Source: [Empedobacter] haloabium (lineage in GTDB: Bacteria; Pseudomonadota; Gammaproteobacteria; Burkholderiales; Burkholderiaceae_D). From it: a stretch of 64,000 bases of DNA. A program made the translations under genes and the position numbers. The DNA lies in assembly GCA_008011715.2 (NCBI GenBank), contig CP136508.1, forward strand, positions 5,332,001 through 5,396,000, in the 5' to 3' direction. Below are positions 27,338 to 35,324 of the stretch, piece by piece. Position 1 is the stretch's first letter, and the number at the start of each line of letters is the position of its first letter. Below the pieces are notes generated by a model, which made no database searches, had not been told where the DNA came from, and saw only the letters and a program-made list of their open reading frames with translations.

Positions 27338-28650
27338 TCGCCTTTGGCTGCCGCCTGGCCTTGCGCCGGCGGCAGCGTCACCTGCGCGCGCAGGCCGCCT
27401 TCGGCGCGGTTCGACAACGTCAGCACCGCGCCGATCCCCTCGGCCAGCTCCTGCGCGATCGCCAGCCCCAGGCCGCTGCCGCCCGTTTCCGCATTGCGCG
27501 AGTCTTCCAGCCGGTAGAACGGCTGCAGCACCGCGTGCAGCTGCCCGGCCGGGATGCCCGGCCCCCGGTCCAGCACCGCGATCGTCACACCGCCGTTCGT
27601 CAGCCCGGCCACGATGTCGGCGGCGCCTGCGAATTTCAATGCATTGTCGACCAGATTCGTCACGATCCGACGCAGCGCCTGCGGCCTGGACACCAGCGGC
27701 TGCCCGACCGTGCCATGCAGCGAGACGGCCCGGCCGGCATCGGCATAGTCGGCCACCACAGCATCGAGCAGCGCATCCGGGTCGAAGCGCACCGCCGGCT
27801 CGGCCGCCGCGTGCGCGCTGCGGGCGTAGGCGATCCCTTCCTTGATCAGCGCCTGCATGGCCGCCAGGTCGGCCTGCCATCTGTCGCGTTCCGTCTCGTC
27901 ATCCATCAGCTCCGTGCGCAGGCGCATGCGCGTGACTGGCGTTTGCAGGTCGTGCGCGATCGCGGCCAGCATGCGCGTGCGCTCCTGCAGGTGGCGGGCG
28001 ATGCGCGCCTGCATGGCGTTGAACGAGCGGGCCGCCTGCGCCACTTCGGCCGGGCCCTCCTCCGGCACCGGCGCCGCCGCCCGGGCAGGGCTGAGCGCCT
28101 CGGCGGCCTGCGCCAGCCGGGCCAGCGGGCGGGTCGCGACGCGCACCGCCAGCCAGCACGACAGTCCCAGCACGCCCAGCTGTGCCAGCAGCAGCGCCGG
28201 CAGCCATTGCGCCAGCGGCATGCCGGCCGGCGCGAACTCGATCGCCAGCGGCGTGCCATCGCGCAGGTCGACGACGAGGCGACGCGGCCCGTCCGGCGCG
28301 GTCGCGGCCACGTCCACGCGGTAGCGCGGTCCCAGCCACCTGGCCACGCTGGCGGCAGCCGCGTCGTCCGGTGCCGCCGGACCGCGCCGGCCAAGCGGGA
28401 CACCGAGGCGATAGTGGTAGTTGCGACGTTCCAGCATGGCGAGCCACGCCGCCCGTTCGCCGGCCGGCAGCCGCTCCAGCATGGCCACCGAGCTGGCCAC
28501 GTCGCGTCCCATGTAGGCATACATCATCGTGCGGGACGCCGTCATGCGCTCGTACCACAGCAGGCCGAACGTCAGGGCCTGCGCCGCCACCAGGCCGCAC
28601 AGCAGGATCGCGACCAGCCGGCCGAACAGCGTGCGCGGCCCGCGTATCAC
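27334..28650 (-). CDS. Sensor histidine kinase
   Basis: 438 residues: a transmembrane helix at about 10-30, a periplasmic sensor segment to about 145, a second helix (LPALLLAQLGVLGLSCWLAV), a HAMP domain, a HisKA domain with phosphoacceptor His in AAIAHDLQTP, and an HATPase domain with NLVDNALKFA, DRGPGIP and GGSGLGLAI. The GTG start at 28650 overlaps the regulator stop (GTGA), so the pair is co-translated. The signal is unknown. The adjacent barrel and redox genes are possible targets. Confidence 0.92.
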   Translation of the reverse strand: MIRGPRTLFGRLVAILLCGLVAAQALTFGLLWYERMTASRTMMYAYMGRDVASSVAMLERLPAGERAAWLAMLERRNYHYRLGVPLGRRGPAAPDDAAAASVARWLGPRYRVDVAATAPDGPRRLVVDLRDGTPLAIEFAPAGMPLAQWLPALLLAQLGVLGLSCWLAVRVATRPLARLAQAAEALSPARAAAPVPEEGPAEVAQAARSFNAMQARIARHLQERTRMLAAIAHDLQTPVTRMRLRTELMDDETERDRWQADLAAMQALIKEGIAYARSAHAAAEPAVRFDPDALLDAVVADYADAGRAVSLHGTVGQPLVSRPQALRRIVTNLVDNALKFAGAADIVAGLTNGGVTIAVLDRGPGIPAGQLHAVLQPFYRLEDSRNAETGGSGLGLAIAQELAEGIGAVLTLSNRAEGGLRAQVTLPPAQGQAAAKGD

Positions 28651-29378
28651 GGCGCCGGCTCGACGGTCGCGCAGAACACGTAGCCTTCGTTGCGCACCGT
28701 CTTGATGTAGCGCGCCGCGCGCGCACCGTCACGCAGGCGCTGGCGCAGGCGGCTGACCAAGAGGTCGATCGAGCGGTCGAAGATCTCCACGCCGCGGCCC
28801 TGCGTCAGGTTCAGGAGCTGGTCGCGGTTCAGGACCCGCTGCGGATGATCGAGCAGCACGCGCAGCAGGCGGTACTCGGCGCCGCTCAAGGCCACCATCG
28901 TGCCGTCCGCATCGAGCAGGTGACGGGCGGTCGTGTCCAGGCGCCAGTCGCCGAAGCGCAGCAGCGGCGCGCTTTCCGCGACCCGCAGGTTGGGTGGCAG
29001 CATGCGCGTGCGTCGCAGCACGGCCTGGATGCGCGCCATCAGCTCGCGCGCCGCGAAGGGCTTGGTCAGGTAATCGTCCGCGCCCATCTCCAGGCCGAGG
29101 ATGCGGTCGGCCTCCTCGTCGCGCGCCGTCAGCATCAGGATCGGCAGCGCCTGGTGGCGGCCCGCCCGCAACGCGCGGCACAGGCTCAGGCCATCTTCGC
29201 CAGGCAGCATCAGGTCCAGCACCAGCAGGTCGACGGGCGTGTCTTCCAGCAACGCGCGCAGCTGGCGCCCGTCGGCGGCCAGCGACACCGTGAAACCGTT
29301 CTTGCGCAAGTAGGCCGCCAGCAGCTCGCGGATCTCGCGGTCGTCGTCGACGATCAGGATATGGTCGGAAGTAGGCAT
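28647..29378 (-). CDS. OmpR-family response regulator
   Basis: 243 residues: a receiver domain with acidic pocket DDD near residue 12, phosphoacceptor Asp in LVLDLMLPGEDG, conserved Lys in YLTKPF, then an OmpR/PhoB winged helix (LSGAEYRLLRVLLDHPQRVL, VSRLRQRL, IKTVRNEGYVF). It is the partner of the kinase downstream. Its gene diverges from the DUF2147-CcdA-thioredoxin set, so it may regulate that operon from the 180-base gap. Confidence 0.93.
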   Translation of the reverse strand: MPTSDHILIVDDDREIRELLAAYLRKNGFTVSLAADGRQLRALLEDTPVDLLVLDLMLPGEDGLSLCRALRAGRHQALPILMLTARDEEADRILGLEMGADDYLTKPFAARELMARIQAVLRRTRMLPPNLRVAESAPLLRFGDWRLDTTARHLLDADGTMVALSGAEYRLLRVLLDHPQRVLNRDQLLNLTQGRGVEIFDRSIDLLVSRLRQRLRDGARAARYIKTVRNEGYVFCATVEPAP

Positions 29379-29558
29379 ACCCAGCTTTATAGCGCATTCC
29401 GGCGGCGGCCCGGAACAGATTTATGTCGCAATGTGTCCGGCCCGGCTCTGGACAAATTGGGATGCAAAACGGCCCGGCCCTCGACACATGCCGGACACGC
29501 GGCGGGCGTCCAATGACGTCACCGGCCAAGCTGGCCGGCAACCTGACAAGGAGTCGCC

Positions 29559-29987
29559 ATGTCACTGTCCATCCGCCTGCTCGCCGGCGCGCTTGCGCTG
29601 GCCACCCTGCCGCTGCACGCGGCCCCCCTGCCCGAACAGGGCCGCTGGATCACCGCCAGCGGCAACCTCGAAGTCGAGATCGCGCCCTGCGGCGAAGCCC
29701 TGTGCGGCACCGTCAGCAAGGTGCTGGGCAATCGTTCGATGAGCCATCCCGGCCAGCCCATGCAGGCCGCCGACAGCCGGCCCGCCCTCGGCATGCGGCT
29801 GCTGACGGACCTGCGGCCGGCTGCCGACGGCACATGGCAGGGCCGCGTCTACAACCGCGAGAACGGCCAGACCTATGACTGCGAGCTGCGCCTGGTGGCG
29901 GCAGACCAGCTGGAACTGCGGCCGCTGGGCATGCCGGCCATGGCGGGTGCGCAGACGTGGCGCCGCGCCGCGGGAGGCATGCCGTGA
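29559..29987 (+). CDS. DUF2147 family periplasmic protein
   Basis: 142 residues with a signal peptide (LLAGALALATLPLHA) and the DUF2147 core (GRWITASGNLEVEIAPC, WQGRVYNRENGQTYDCELRL). AAGGAG precedes the ATG. Its stop overlaps the GTG start of the CcdA-like gene, which ties it to the thiol-redox operon. Function unknown. Confidence 0.82.
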   Translation: MSLSIRLLAGALALATLPLHAAPLPEQGRWITASGNLEVEIAPCGEALCGTVSKVLGNRSMSHPGQPMQAADSRPALGMRLLTDLRPAADGTWQGRVYNRENGQTYDCELRLVAADQLELRPLGMPAMAGAQTWRRAAGGMP

Positions 29988-30676
29988 ACGTGGACCTGCC
30001 GCTGGCCTTCTCGGCCGGCCTGCTGACGGTAGCGGCGCCCTGCATCCTGCCGATGCTGCCGATCCTGCTGGGCGCTGGGATGAACTCCGGCACGGGCCGC
30101 TGGCGGCCGGTGTTCATCGCCGGCGGCTTCGTGCTGACGTTTGCCGGCTGCGCGCTGCTGTTCGGCGCCTTCGCCGACACGCTCGGCCTGGCCCAGGGAG
30201 CCTTGCGTAATGGCGCCATCGTCCTGCTGGCGCTGTTCGGCATCTCGATGCTGTGGTCCCGTCCCTTCGAATTGCTGGCGGTCCGCCTCGCGCCGCTGCT
30301 GAACCGCATCGACATCGGCCGTCATGCGGGCCCCGGCAACCTGGGCGCCCTGGTGCTGGGCGCCGGCCTGGGCATCGTCTGGACGCCCTGTGCGGGGCCC
30401 GCGTTCGCCGCGATCCTGGCGCTGGTGGCGGCCGCGCACAGCCCGGGGCGCTCCGGCCTGCTGTTGCTCCTGTATGCCAGCGGCGCCGCCATCCCGATGC
30501 TGGCCATCGCCTACGGCGGCCAGCTGGCGCAGACGTACGTGCGGCACGTGGCACGCCATGCCCATGCGATCCGCGGCGTGGCCGGCGTGCTCATCACCGC
30601 CACCGCGCTGGCCATGTACTTCCAATACGACACCCTGGCAGCCGCCTGGCTGACCAACCTTGCATCGGAGGCCTGA
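29984..30676 (+). CDS. CcdA/DsbD-type membrane thiol-electron transporter
   Basis: 230 residues, about six membrane helices. The two conserved Cys-Pro motifs of CcdA are visible: APCILPMLPI near the N-terminus and WTPCAGPAFA in the middle. They pass reducing equivalents from cytoplasmic thioredoxin to the periplasm. I use the GTG at 29984, which overlaps the DUF2147 stop (GTGA); the longer frame adds a poor Arg-rich head. The thioredoxin-like partner is two genes' worth of electron flow away, directly downstream. Confidence 0.87.
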   Translation: MNVDLPLAFSAGLLTVAAPCILPMLPILLGAGMNSGTGRWRPVFIAGGFVLTFAGCALLFGAFADTLGLAQGALRNGAIVLLALFGISMLWSRPFELLAVRLAPLLNRIDIGRHAGPGNLGALVLGAGLGIVWTPCAGPAFAAILALVAAAHSPGRSGLLLLLYASGAAIPMLAIAYGGQLAQTYVRHVARHAHAIRGVAGVLITATALAMYFQYDTLAAAWLTNLASEA

Positions 30677-30677
30677 T

Positions 30678-31259
30678 ATGAAGACACCCCTGTTCGCCAT
30701 CGCCCTGACCGCCCTGCTGCACCTGGCGCCAGTGCAAGCCGCCACGCCACCGTTGCGCGACCGCGGTCCCGCGCCGGAACTGGCCGGCGTCAAGACCTGG
30801 CTCAATTCCCCGCCCTTGAGCTTGCGGCAGCTGCGCGGCAAGGTCGTGCTGGTCGACTTCTGGACCTACTCCTGCATCAACTGCATCCGTACGCTGCCGC
30901 ACGTGGCGCGGCTGTACGAGACGTACAAGGACCAAGGCCTGGTGGTGATCGGCGTGCACACGCCGGAGTACCCCTTCGAGCGCAGCACGGACAACGTTCG
31001 TTCCGCCACCAAGCGCTTCGGCCTGACCTACCCGGTCGTGCAGGACAACGACTATGCCACCTGGAACGCCTTCAGGAACCAGTACTGGCCGGCCGCCTAC
31101 CTGATCGACCAGGGCGGCCGCATCGTCCACACGCAGATCGGCGAAGGCGGTTATGCCGAGATGGATGCGGCGGTCAAGGCGCTGCTTCAGCGCCGCAGCA
31201 GCCAGATGACCAGCGAGACGACGACCGATATGACGAGGCAGGTAACGATGGGGAAGTAA
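30678..31259 (+). CDS. Periplasmic thioredoxin-like protein (DipZ/TlpA type)
   Basis: 193 residues with a signal peptide (IALTALLHLAPVQA) and a thioredoxin fold. The active site is in FWTYSCINCIRTLPH (CINC), and the cis-Pro loop is YWPAAYLID. It resembles the periplasmic domain of DipZ and probably takes electrons from the CcdA-like protein. The last 25 residues (from LLQRRSSQ) are low-complexity, Ser/Thr-rich and lie antisense to the DUF2905 gene, so they look like read-through rather than a domain. Confidence 0.86.
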   Translation: MKTPLFAIALTALLHLAPVQAATPPLRDRGPAPELAGVKTWLNSPPLSLRQLRGKVVLVDFWTYSCINCIRTLPHVARLYETYKDQGLVVIGVHTPEYPFERSTDNVRSATKRFGLTYPVVQDNDYATWNAFRNQYWPAAYLIDQGGRIVHTQIGEGGYAEMDAAVKALLQRRSSQMTSETTTDMTRQVTMGK

Positions 31260-31387
31260 AAACCGCCCCCTTCGCGCACGATGTGGATGTCGCCGGGCAG
31301 GCGGCCGAACGGCAGCTTGCCCAGCCATGGCCAGGCCAGGCCAACGGCGGCAATGAGCAGTCCGATGATGATCAAGGTCTTCTGCAC
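31187..31387 (-). CDS. DUF2905 small membrane protein
   Basis: 66 residues with two membrane helices (LIIIGLLIAAVGLAWPWL and FPIVTCLVISVVVSLVIWLL) flanking KLPFGRLPGDIHI, the DUF2905 signature. The GTG start at 31387 is chosen because GGAGG sits five bases upstream; the longer frame begins without a ribosome site. The last 73 bases overlap the thioredoxin gene in the opposite orientation. Function unknown. Confidence 0.82.
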   Translation of the reverse strand: MQKTLIIIGLLIAAVGLAWPWLGKLPFGRLPGDIHIVREGGGFYFPIVTCLVISVVVSLVIWLLRR

Positions 31388-31518
31388 GGCTTCCTCCAAG
31401 TGAGCGGCACCAGCATAACAAGAGCGGGTCAAACGTGGCGCCAGGACACGCTTGTCTGGCGCGCGCGGGCGCCGGGGGCTGCTAAGATCGGCGTCCGACC
31501 ACCGTCACCGATCGCGCC

Positions 31519-32406
31519 ATGCCACCACATCTCGGACTCGTCTGCGTCACGGTCTCGAACGAGATCAAGTACCGCACCATCACGCGCAAGCGCTTGCTGG
31601 AACAGTCGCCGGACACCCAGCAGAAGCTGCTCGACGATATCTACCGCAGCAATATCCAGGCCTTCGACACGGCCATGCGCTATTGCGAGCGCGAGAACAT
31701 CGGCCTGTACCGCATTCCATCGTCGATCTTCCCGTTTGCCGACGACGACCTGGGCCGCGACCTGCTGGCCAGCTTCGCCGACACGCTGGCCCGCTCCGGC
31801 GCGCGGGCGCGCGAGCGCAACATCCGGCTCGTCATGCATCCCGACCAGTTCGTGGTGCTCAGTTCCGACAGCGAAAACGTGGTCGCCAACAGCGTCAAGA
31901 TCCTGCAGATGCATGCGGACATCATGGACCTGCTGGGCCAGCCGCGCACGCCGTGGGCGCTGCTGGAAATCCACGGCGGCAAGGCCAATCGCACCGACAC
32001 GCTGGTGCGCAACATCCTGGCCCTGCCGGACGCGATCCGCTGCCGCCTCGGCCTGGAAAACGACGAGTATGCGTACAGCGCGGCCGAGATCCACGAGGCC
32101 TGCGTCCAGAGCGGCGTGCCGATGGTGTTCGACGCCCACCACCACATCGTGCACGAGAAGCTGGACAGCTACGACGATCCCAGCGTGACGGAATGGTTCG
32201 ACAAGGCGCGCACCACCTGGGCCGTGCCGGAGCACCAGCTGGTGCACATCTCGAACGGCCGTGAATCGTTCAACGACCGCCAGCATTCTGACCTGATCGC
32301 GACGATGCCGGCCGCCTACGCGCGCGCGCCGTGGATCGAGATCGAGGCGAAGTCCAAGGAAGACGCGATTGCCGGCCTGCGGCAGTGGCAGACGGCGGCT
32401 GGCTGA
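31519..32406 (+). CDS. uvsE: UV damage endonuclease
   Basis: 295-residue TIM-barrel endonuclease of the UVDE/UvsE type, which nicks 5' of UV photoproducts in excision repair. Recognised stretches are LGLVCVTVSNEIKYRTIT, YRIPSSIFPF, LVMHPDQFVVLSS, LEIHGGKANR and VFDAHHHIVHEKL, which supply the metal-binding His and Glu residues. Length is normal. No strong ribosome site is seen before the ATG. It stands alone. Confidence 0.93.
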   Translation: MPPHLGLVCVTVSNEIKYRTITRKRLLEQSPDTQQKLLDDIYRSNIQAFDTAMRYCERENIGLYRIPSSIFPFADDDLGRDLLASFADTLARSGARARERNIRLVMHPDQFVVLSSDSENVVANSVKILQMHADIMDLLGQPRTPWALLEIHGGKANRTDTLVRNILALPDAIRCRLGLENDEYAYSAAEIHEACVQSGVPMVFDAHHHIVHEKLDSYDDPSVTEWFDKARTTWAVPEHQLVHISNGRESFNDRQHSDLIATMPAAYARAPWIEIEAKSKEDAIAGLRQWQTAAG

Positions 32407-32418
32407 GCCGCCAAAAGC

Positions 32419-32440
32419 AACGCCACCCGTGGGTGGCGTT
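32419..32440 (-). terminator. Hairpin between uvsE and the small membrane gene
   Basis: AACGCCACC-CGT-GGGTGGCGTT forms a perfect stem; on the minus strand it is followed by GCTTTTGG. It can end the 32462 transcript and perhaps uvsE read-through. The stem resembles that after tRNA-Phe copy 1. Confidence 0.6.
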
Positions 32441-32461
32441 GGGGATCGAACGGCATGACGT

Positions 32462-32539
32462 TCAATTGAAGAACAGGTACAACAGCACCAGCACGATGCC
32501 CGGCACGCCCAGGATCCAGGCCAGGAAATATTTACCCAT
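32462..32539 (-). CDS. 25-residue single-pass membrane peptide
   Basis: The frame encodes MGKYFLAWILGVPGIVLVLL plus five residues, essentially one membrane helix with a Gly-Val-Pro-Gly kink. GAGGAGAG lies at good distance from the ATG at 32539, and a terminator follows the stop, so a real small gene is likely. Such peptides are seen beside stress genes in Burkholderiales; function unknown. Confidence 0.6.
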   Translation of the reverse strand: MGKYFLAWILGVPGIVLVLLYLFFN

Positions 32540-32631
32540 GATTGCTCTCCTCGTCGATGTTTTGAAAGTTGGTGAAGCCATCATCTGCCAGGACGAGCGC
32601 GCGTTCCGTACGTTACTGCACAAAAGCAAGC

Positions 32632-32841
32632 TTATATTTTCTTCAGCGCATCGGGCTTGTGCGCCGCTTCCGCCCCCGTCTTGTCGCTGACGACGAGGTA
32701 TTCCGGATTGTCGGGCGATGCCGCCACCTCGTGGCCCTTGATACTGGTGTGCGAGGTCAGCTTTTTCTTGACCGTGCCCTGCACGGTGCCTTGCGACGAA
32801 TGCCATTCCACTTTGTCGCCGGCCTTGAATGTCTGCGTCAT
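32632..32841 (-). CDS. DUF2945 small protein
   Basis: 69 residues, highly charged. FKAGDKVEWHSSQGTVQGTV, HEVAASPDNPEYLVVSDKTG and AAHKPDALKKI match the DUF2945 (hypervirulence-associated TUDOR-like) family. The ATG at 32839-32841 has GGAG upstream. No signal peptide. Function unknown, often stress-linked. Confidence 0.88.
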   Translation of the reverse strand: MTQTFKAGDKVEWHSSQGTVQGTVKKKLTSHTSIKGHEVAASPDNPEYLVVSDKTGAEAAHKPDALKKI

Positions 32842-32901
32842 GATGGGTTCTCCGCGATGAGATAATGGCGTCCATTTGACCATGCATTCGCTTAGCACCC
32901 C

Positions 32902-33888
32902 ATGAAAATCCCAGTTCACCTGCGGGTCGCCGCAGGCGCCGCCGTGCTGCTGCCCGCGCTGGCCTGCGCCAACGACGGCGTGGCGGCCGTCAGCGCCGGC
33001 GGCATCGTTTTCCAGAAAACCGACGCCATCGCGATGAAAAAGGAAGTGCTGACCGTCAGCCATGACCTGATCAGCGTGGACTACGAATTCGTCAACGAGA
33101 GCGGTGCCGACGTCGAGGAAACCATCGCCTTCCCGCTGCCGGCATATGGCGCGGCCGAAAGCCCCTACCCGGACTATTATGGCCAGCCGGCGAATTTTTC
33201 CGTGACCGTGAACGGCCGGCCGGTGCCCTTTACCCCGGTGCTGCGCGCCCTTCGCGACGGCAAGGATGTGACGGCCGAATTGCGCGCGGCCGGGCTGTCC
33301 AGCGAGCGCATCGGCCTGAACGAAACGCTGGCCGGCCACCCTCTGCCGCCATTCACCGCCGCCCAGAAACGGGTGCTGCGCGAACGTGGCTTGCTGGCCG
33401 AGGGCATGGATGAACCGGACGAGCCGCAGTGGAAGGTACAGGTCAGCTACGTGTGGCGCCAGCGCTTCCCCGCCGGCGAGATCGTGCGCGTGCAGCACCG
33501 GTACCGCCCGTTCGTGGCCGGCGGCCCGGCGGCCTGGGTGCTGGACCAGGGCTTCACGCAGCGCTACTGCGCCGACGCGGCGTTCCTGAAGGGCTGGCGC
33601 CGCGCCGCCAACGGCGCCGACCACTTGGCGGCGGAGCACGTCGAATACATCCTCAAGACGGGCAACACGTGGAAGTCCGGCATCGAGGACTTCACGCTCA
33701 ACATCGTCAAGCGCAAGCCGGAGGAACTCGTCAGCCTGTGCTTCCCCGGCACCTTCCGCAAGATCGACAACCTCACCTACCAGGTGCGCCTGCGCAATTT
33801 CCGGCCGGCCGACGACCTGCGCGTCTACTTCGGCAATGTCGACGGCGGCAATGGCGATCCGGGGGTGGCGCCTCAGCTTCCGCGATAA
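32902..33888 (+). CDS. DUF4424 secreted protein
   Basis: 328 residues with a signal peptide (VAAGAAVLLPALACA). The start NDGVAAVSAGGIVF, VDYEFVNESGADVEETIAFPLP and the late YQVRLRNFRPADDLRVYF follow the DUF4424 pattern. Several conserved aromatic residues suggest a beta-rich exported protein. No partner gene is seen. It converges on NhaR with a 23-base gap that holds no obvious terminator. Confidence 0.8.
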   Translation: MKIPVHLRVAAGAAVLLPALACANDGVAAVSAGGIVFQKTDAIAMKKEVLTVSHDLISVDYEFVNESGADVEETIAFPLPAYGAAESPYPDYYGQPANFSVTVNGRPVPFTPVLRALRDGKDVTAELRAAGLSSERIGLNETLAGHPLPPFTAAQKRVLRERGLLAEGMDEPDEPQWKVQVSYVWRQRFPAGEIVRVQHRYRPFVAGGPAAWVLDQGFTQRYCADAAFLKGWRRAANGADHLAAEHVEYILKTGNTWKSGIEDFTLNIVKRKPEELVSLCFPGTFRKIDNLTYQVRLRNFRPADDLRVYFGNVDGGNGDPGVAPQLPR

Positions 33889-33911
33889 GCGCCGGTTTCT
33901 CGGTACGTCGC

Positions 33912-34811
33912 CTACCCCGCCAGCGTCTGCCGCGCCGCTTGGCTGATCGCCTGGGTGGCCGGATGTTTCAAGCGCCGCTCGGACGTGATCGCGTAGACCT
34001 GCTCGCGCAGGCTGGGAATCGTGCCCAGCAGGAGCACGCCATACTGGCCGCAGATGTGCTGGGCGATGGCGCCGGGCGCAAAAAACAAGCCGACGCCCGA
34101 CTGGCCAAAGGCCTTGATCATCGCGCTGTCATCGAATTCCCCGACCACGTGCAGGCGCTGCACGTGGTCGTGCAGCCAGCGCATCAGGCGCGCGTGCACG
34201 GCGAAGTCCTCGCCCGGCAGCAGCAGCGGCGCACCGTTCAGACAGGCCGGGAACGGACCGTCCAGCGTTTGCGCCAGGGCTGGCGCGCCGAACACCGCCA
34301 GTTCGCTTTCGCCCAGCAGGTGGTTGTAGCCGCGCACGCTCAGGTGGCTGGGCATCGGACGGTCGGCGATGATCATGTCCAGCTTGTGCACGGCCAGGTC
34401 GGCCAGCAGCGCGGCCAGCCGTCCCTCGCGGCAGATCAGCCGGATCGGCTCGGCCAGCGCCAGCGCGGGCGCGACCAGCTGGCAGGCGACCGTCTTCGAT
34501 ACGGAGTCGGAAACGCCGACCCGGAACGCGGTCGCGCTGGCGGCCGACTGGTCCCTTACCGTTTCCAGCAGCGCGTCGCCGGCGCTGAAGATGTCCTCGG
34601 CATGGCGCAGGATGCGCCGGCCCGTTTCCGTCAGCTCCAGGCGGCGGCCCACGCGGCGGAACAGCTCGACCCCGAGCGTGTCCGCGAACTCCGTCAGCTG
34701 GCCCGAGATCGACTGCGGCGTCAGGTGCAGCTGCGTCGCCGCCCGCGCGATGCTGCCGCTTTTCGCCACCATCCAGAAGTAGCGCAAATGCTTGTAGTTG
34801 AGCGTGGCCAT
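33912..34811 (-). CDS. nhaR: LysR-family regulator NhaR
   Basis: 299 residues. The N-terminus LNYKHLRYFWMVAKSGSIARA is the hallmark of NhaR, the sodium/pH-responsive LysR regulator, followed by the helix-turn-helix (AATQLHLTPQSISGQLTEF) and the effector domain. GGGAG precedes the ATG at 34811. It diverges from the HPF-TerC-TerB operon, which it may control. No nhaA antiporter gene is in the window, so the usual target is elsewhere or different. Confidence 0.9.
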   Translation of the reverse strand: MATLNYKHLRYFWMVAKSGSIARAATQLHLTPQSISGQLTEFADTLGVELFRRVGRRLELTETGRRILRHAEDIFSAGDALLETVRDQSAASATAFRVGVSDSVSKTVACQLVAPALALAEPIRLICREGRLAALLADLAVHKLDMIIADRPMPSHLSVRGYNHLLGESELAVFGAPALAQTLDGPFPACLNGAPLLLPGEDFAVHARLMRWLHDHVQRLHVVGEFDDSAMIKAFGQSGVGLFFAPGAIAQHICGQYGVLLLGTIPSLREQVYAITSERRLKHPATQAISQAARQTLAG

Positions 34812-34845
34812 GGTTTCTCCCGGGCGTTTTTCAAGCATGCCAACA

Positions 34846-34862
34846 CATCGATTTTCTCGATG
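34846..34862. promoter_or_regulatory. Palindrome between nhaR and the HPF-terC operon
   Basis: CATCGATTTTCTCGATG has six-base perfect arms around a five-base centre. It lies 36 bases before nhaR and 79 before the HPF start, where a LysR protein would bind to control itself and the divergent operon. A TATATT-like -10 follows for the plus strand. The link to NhaR is inferred. Confidence 0.45.
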
Positions 34863-34940
34863 CGTTAAGAAATTATATTCGAATTGTACGAACGATCGAT
34901 CGTCCCTACCATGAAGTTTCAACCACCAAGGAGGAACATC

Positions 34941-35300
34941 ATGGCGATGCAGATCGAGATTCAATCGAATGGCCTGGAACTGACCGACAGCCTGCGGGCC
35001 TACGTCAAGCGGCGGCTGCAGTTCGCGCTGGGCTGGTCCCTGGCGCGCCGGCTGGTCGTCTGGCTGTCCGACATCAACGGTCCGCGCGGCGGCCGCGACA
35101 AACGCTGCAAGATCCAGGTCAGCCTGCCCAACGGTCGCAAGTCCGTGCTGATCGAGGACACCGAGGAAAACCTGTATGCTGCCATCGACAGGGCGGCCGA
35201 AAGGGCCGACCACGCCGTCTCGCGCCAGCTGGCGCGCCAGCGCCGCTTCAGCCACGAGAAACTGCCGCCGGCCGACAGCGGCGGCGACACCGGACACTAA
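34941..35300 (+). CDS. HPF/RaiA-type ribosome hibernation protein
   Basis: 119 residues of the S30AE fold: MQIEIQSNGLELTDSLRAYV, KRCKIQVSLPNGRKSVLIED and LYAAIDRAAERADHAVSRQL. The protein should bind the small ribosomal subunit in slow growth or stress. AGGAGGAACATC precedes the ATG at 34941, which decides the start. It is first in a row with terC and the TerB-like gene (gaps 24 and 3 bases). Confidence 0.87.
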   Translation: MAMQIEIQSNGLELTDSLRAYVKRRLQFALGWSLARRLVVWLSDINGPRGGRDKRCKIQVSLPNGRKSVLIEDTEENLYAAIDRAAERADHAVSRQLARQRRFSHEKLPPADSGGDTGH

Positions 35301-35324
35301 CCACCGCACGCGCAGGAGAGAGCA

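Noticed and set aside
35301..35324. A manganese (yybP-ykoY) riboswitch in front of the TerC/Alx gene
   Set aside because: Only 24 bases separate it from the preceding HPF gene, far too few for the aptamer, and the HPF leader shows no matching conserved pairing that I could find.
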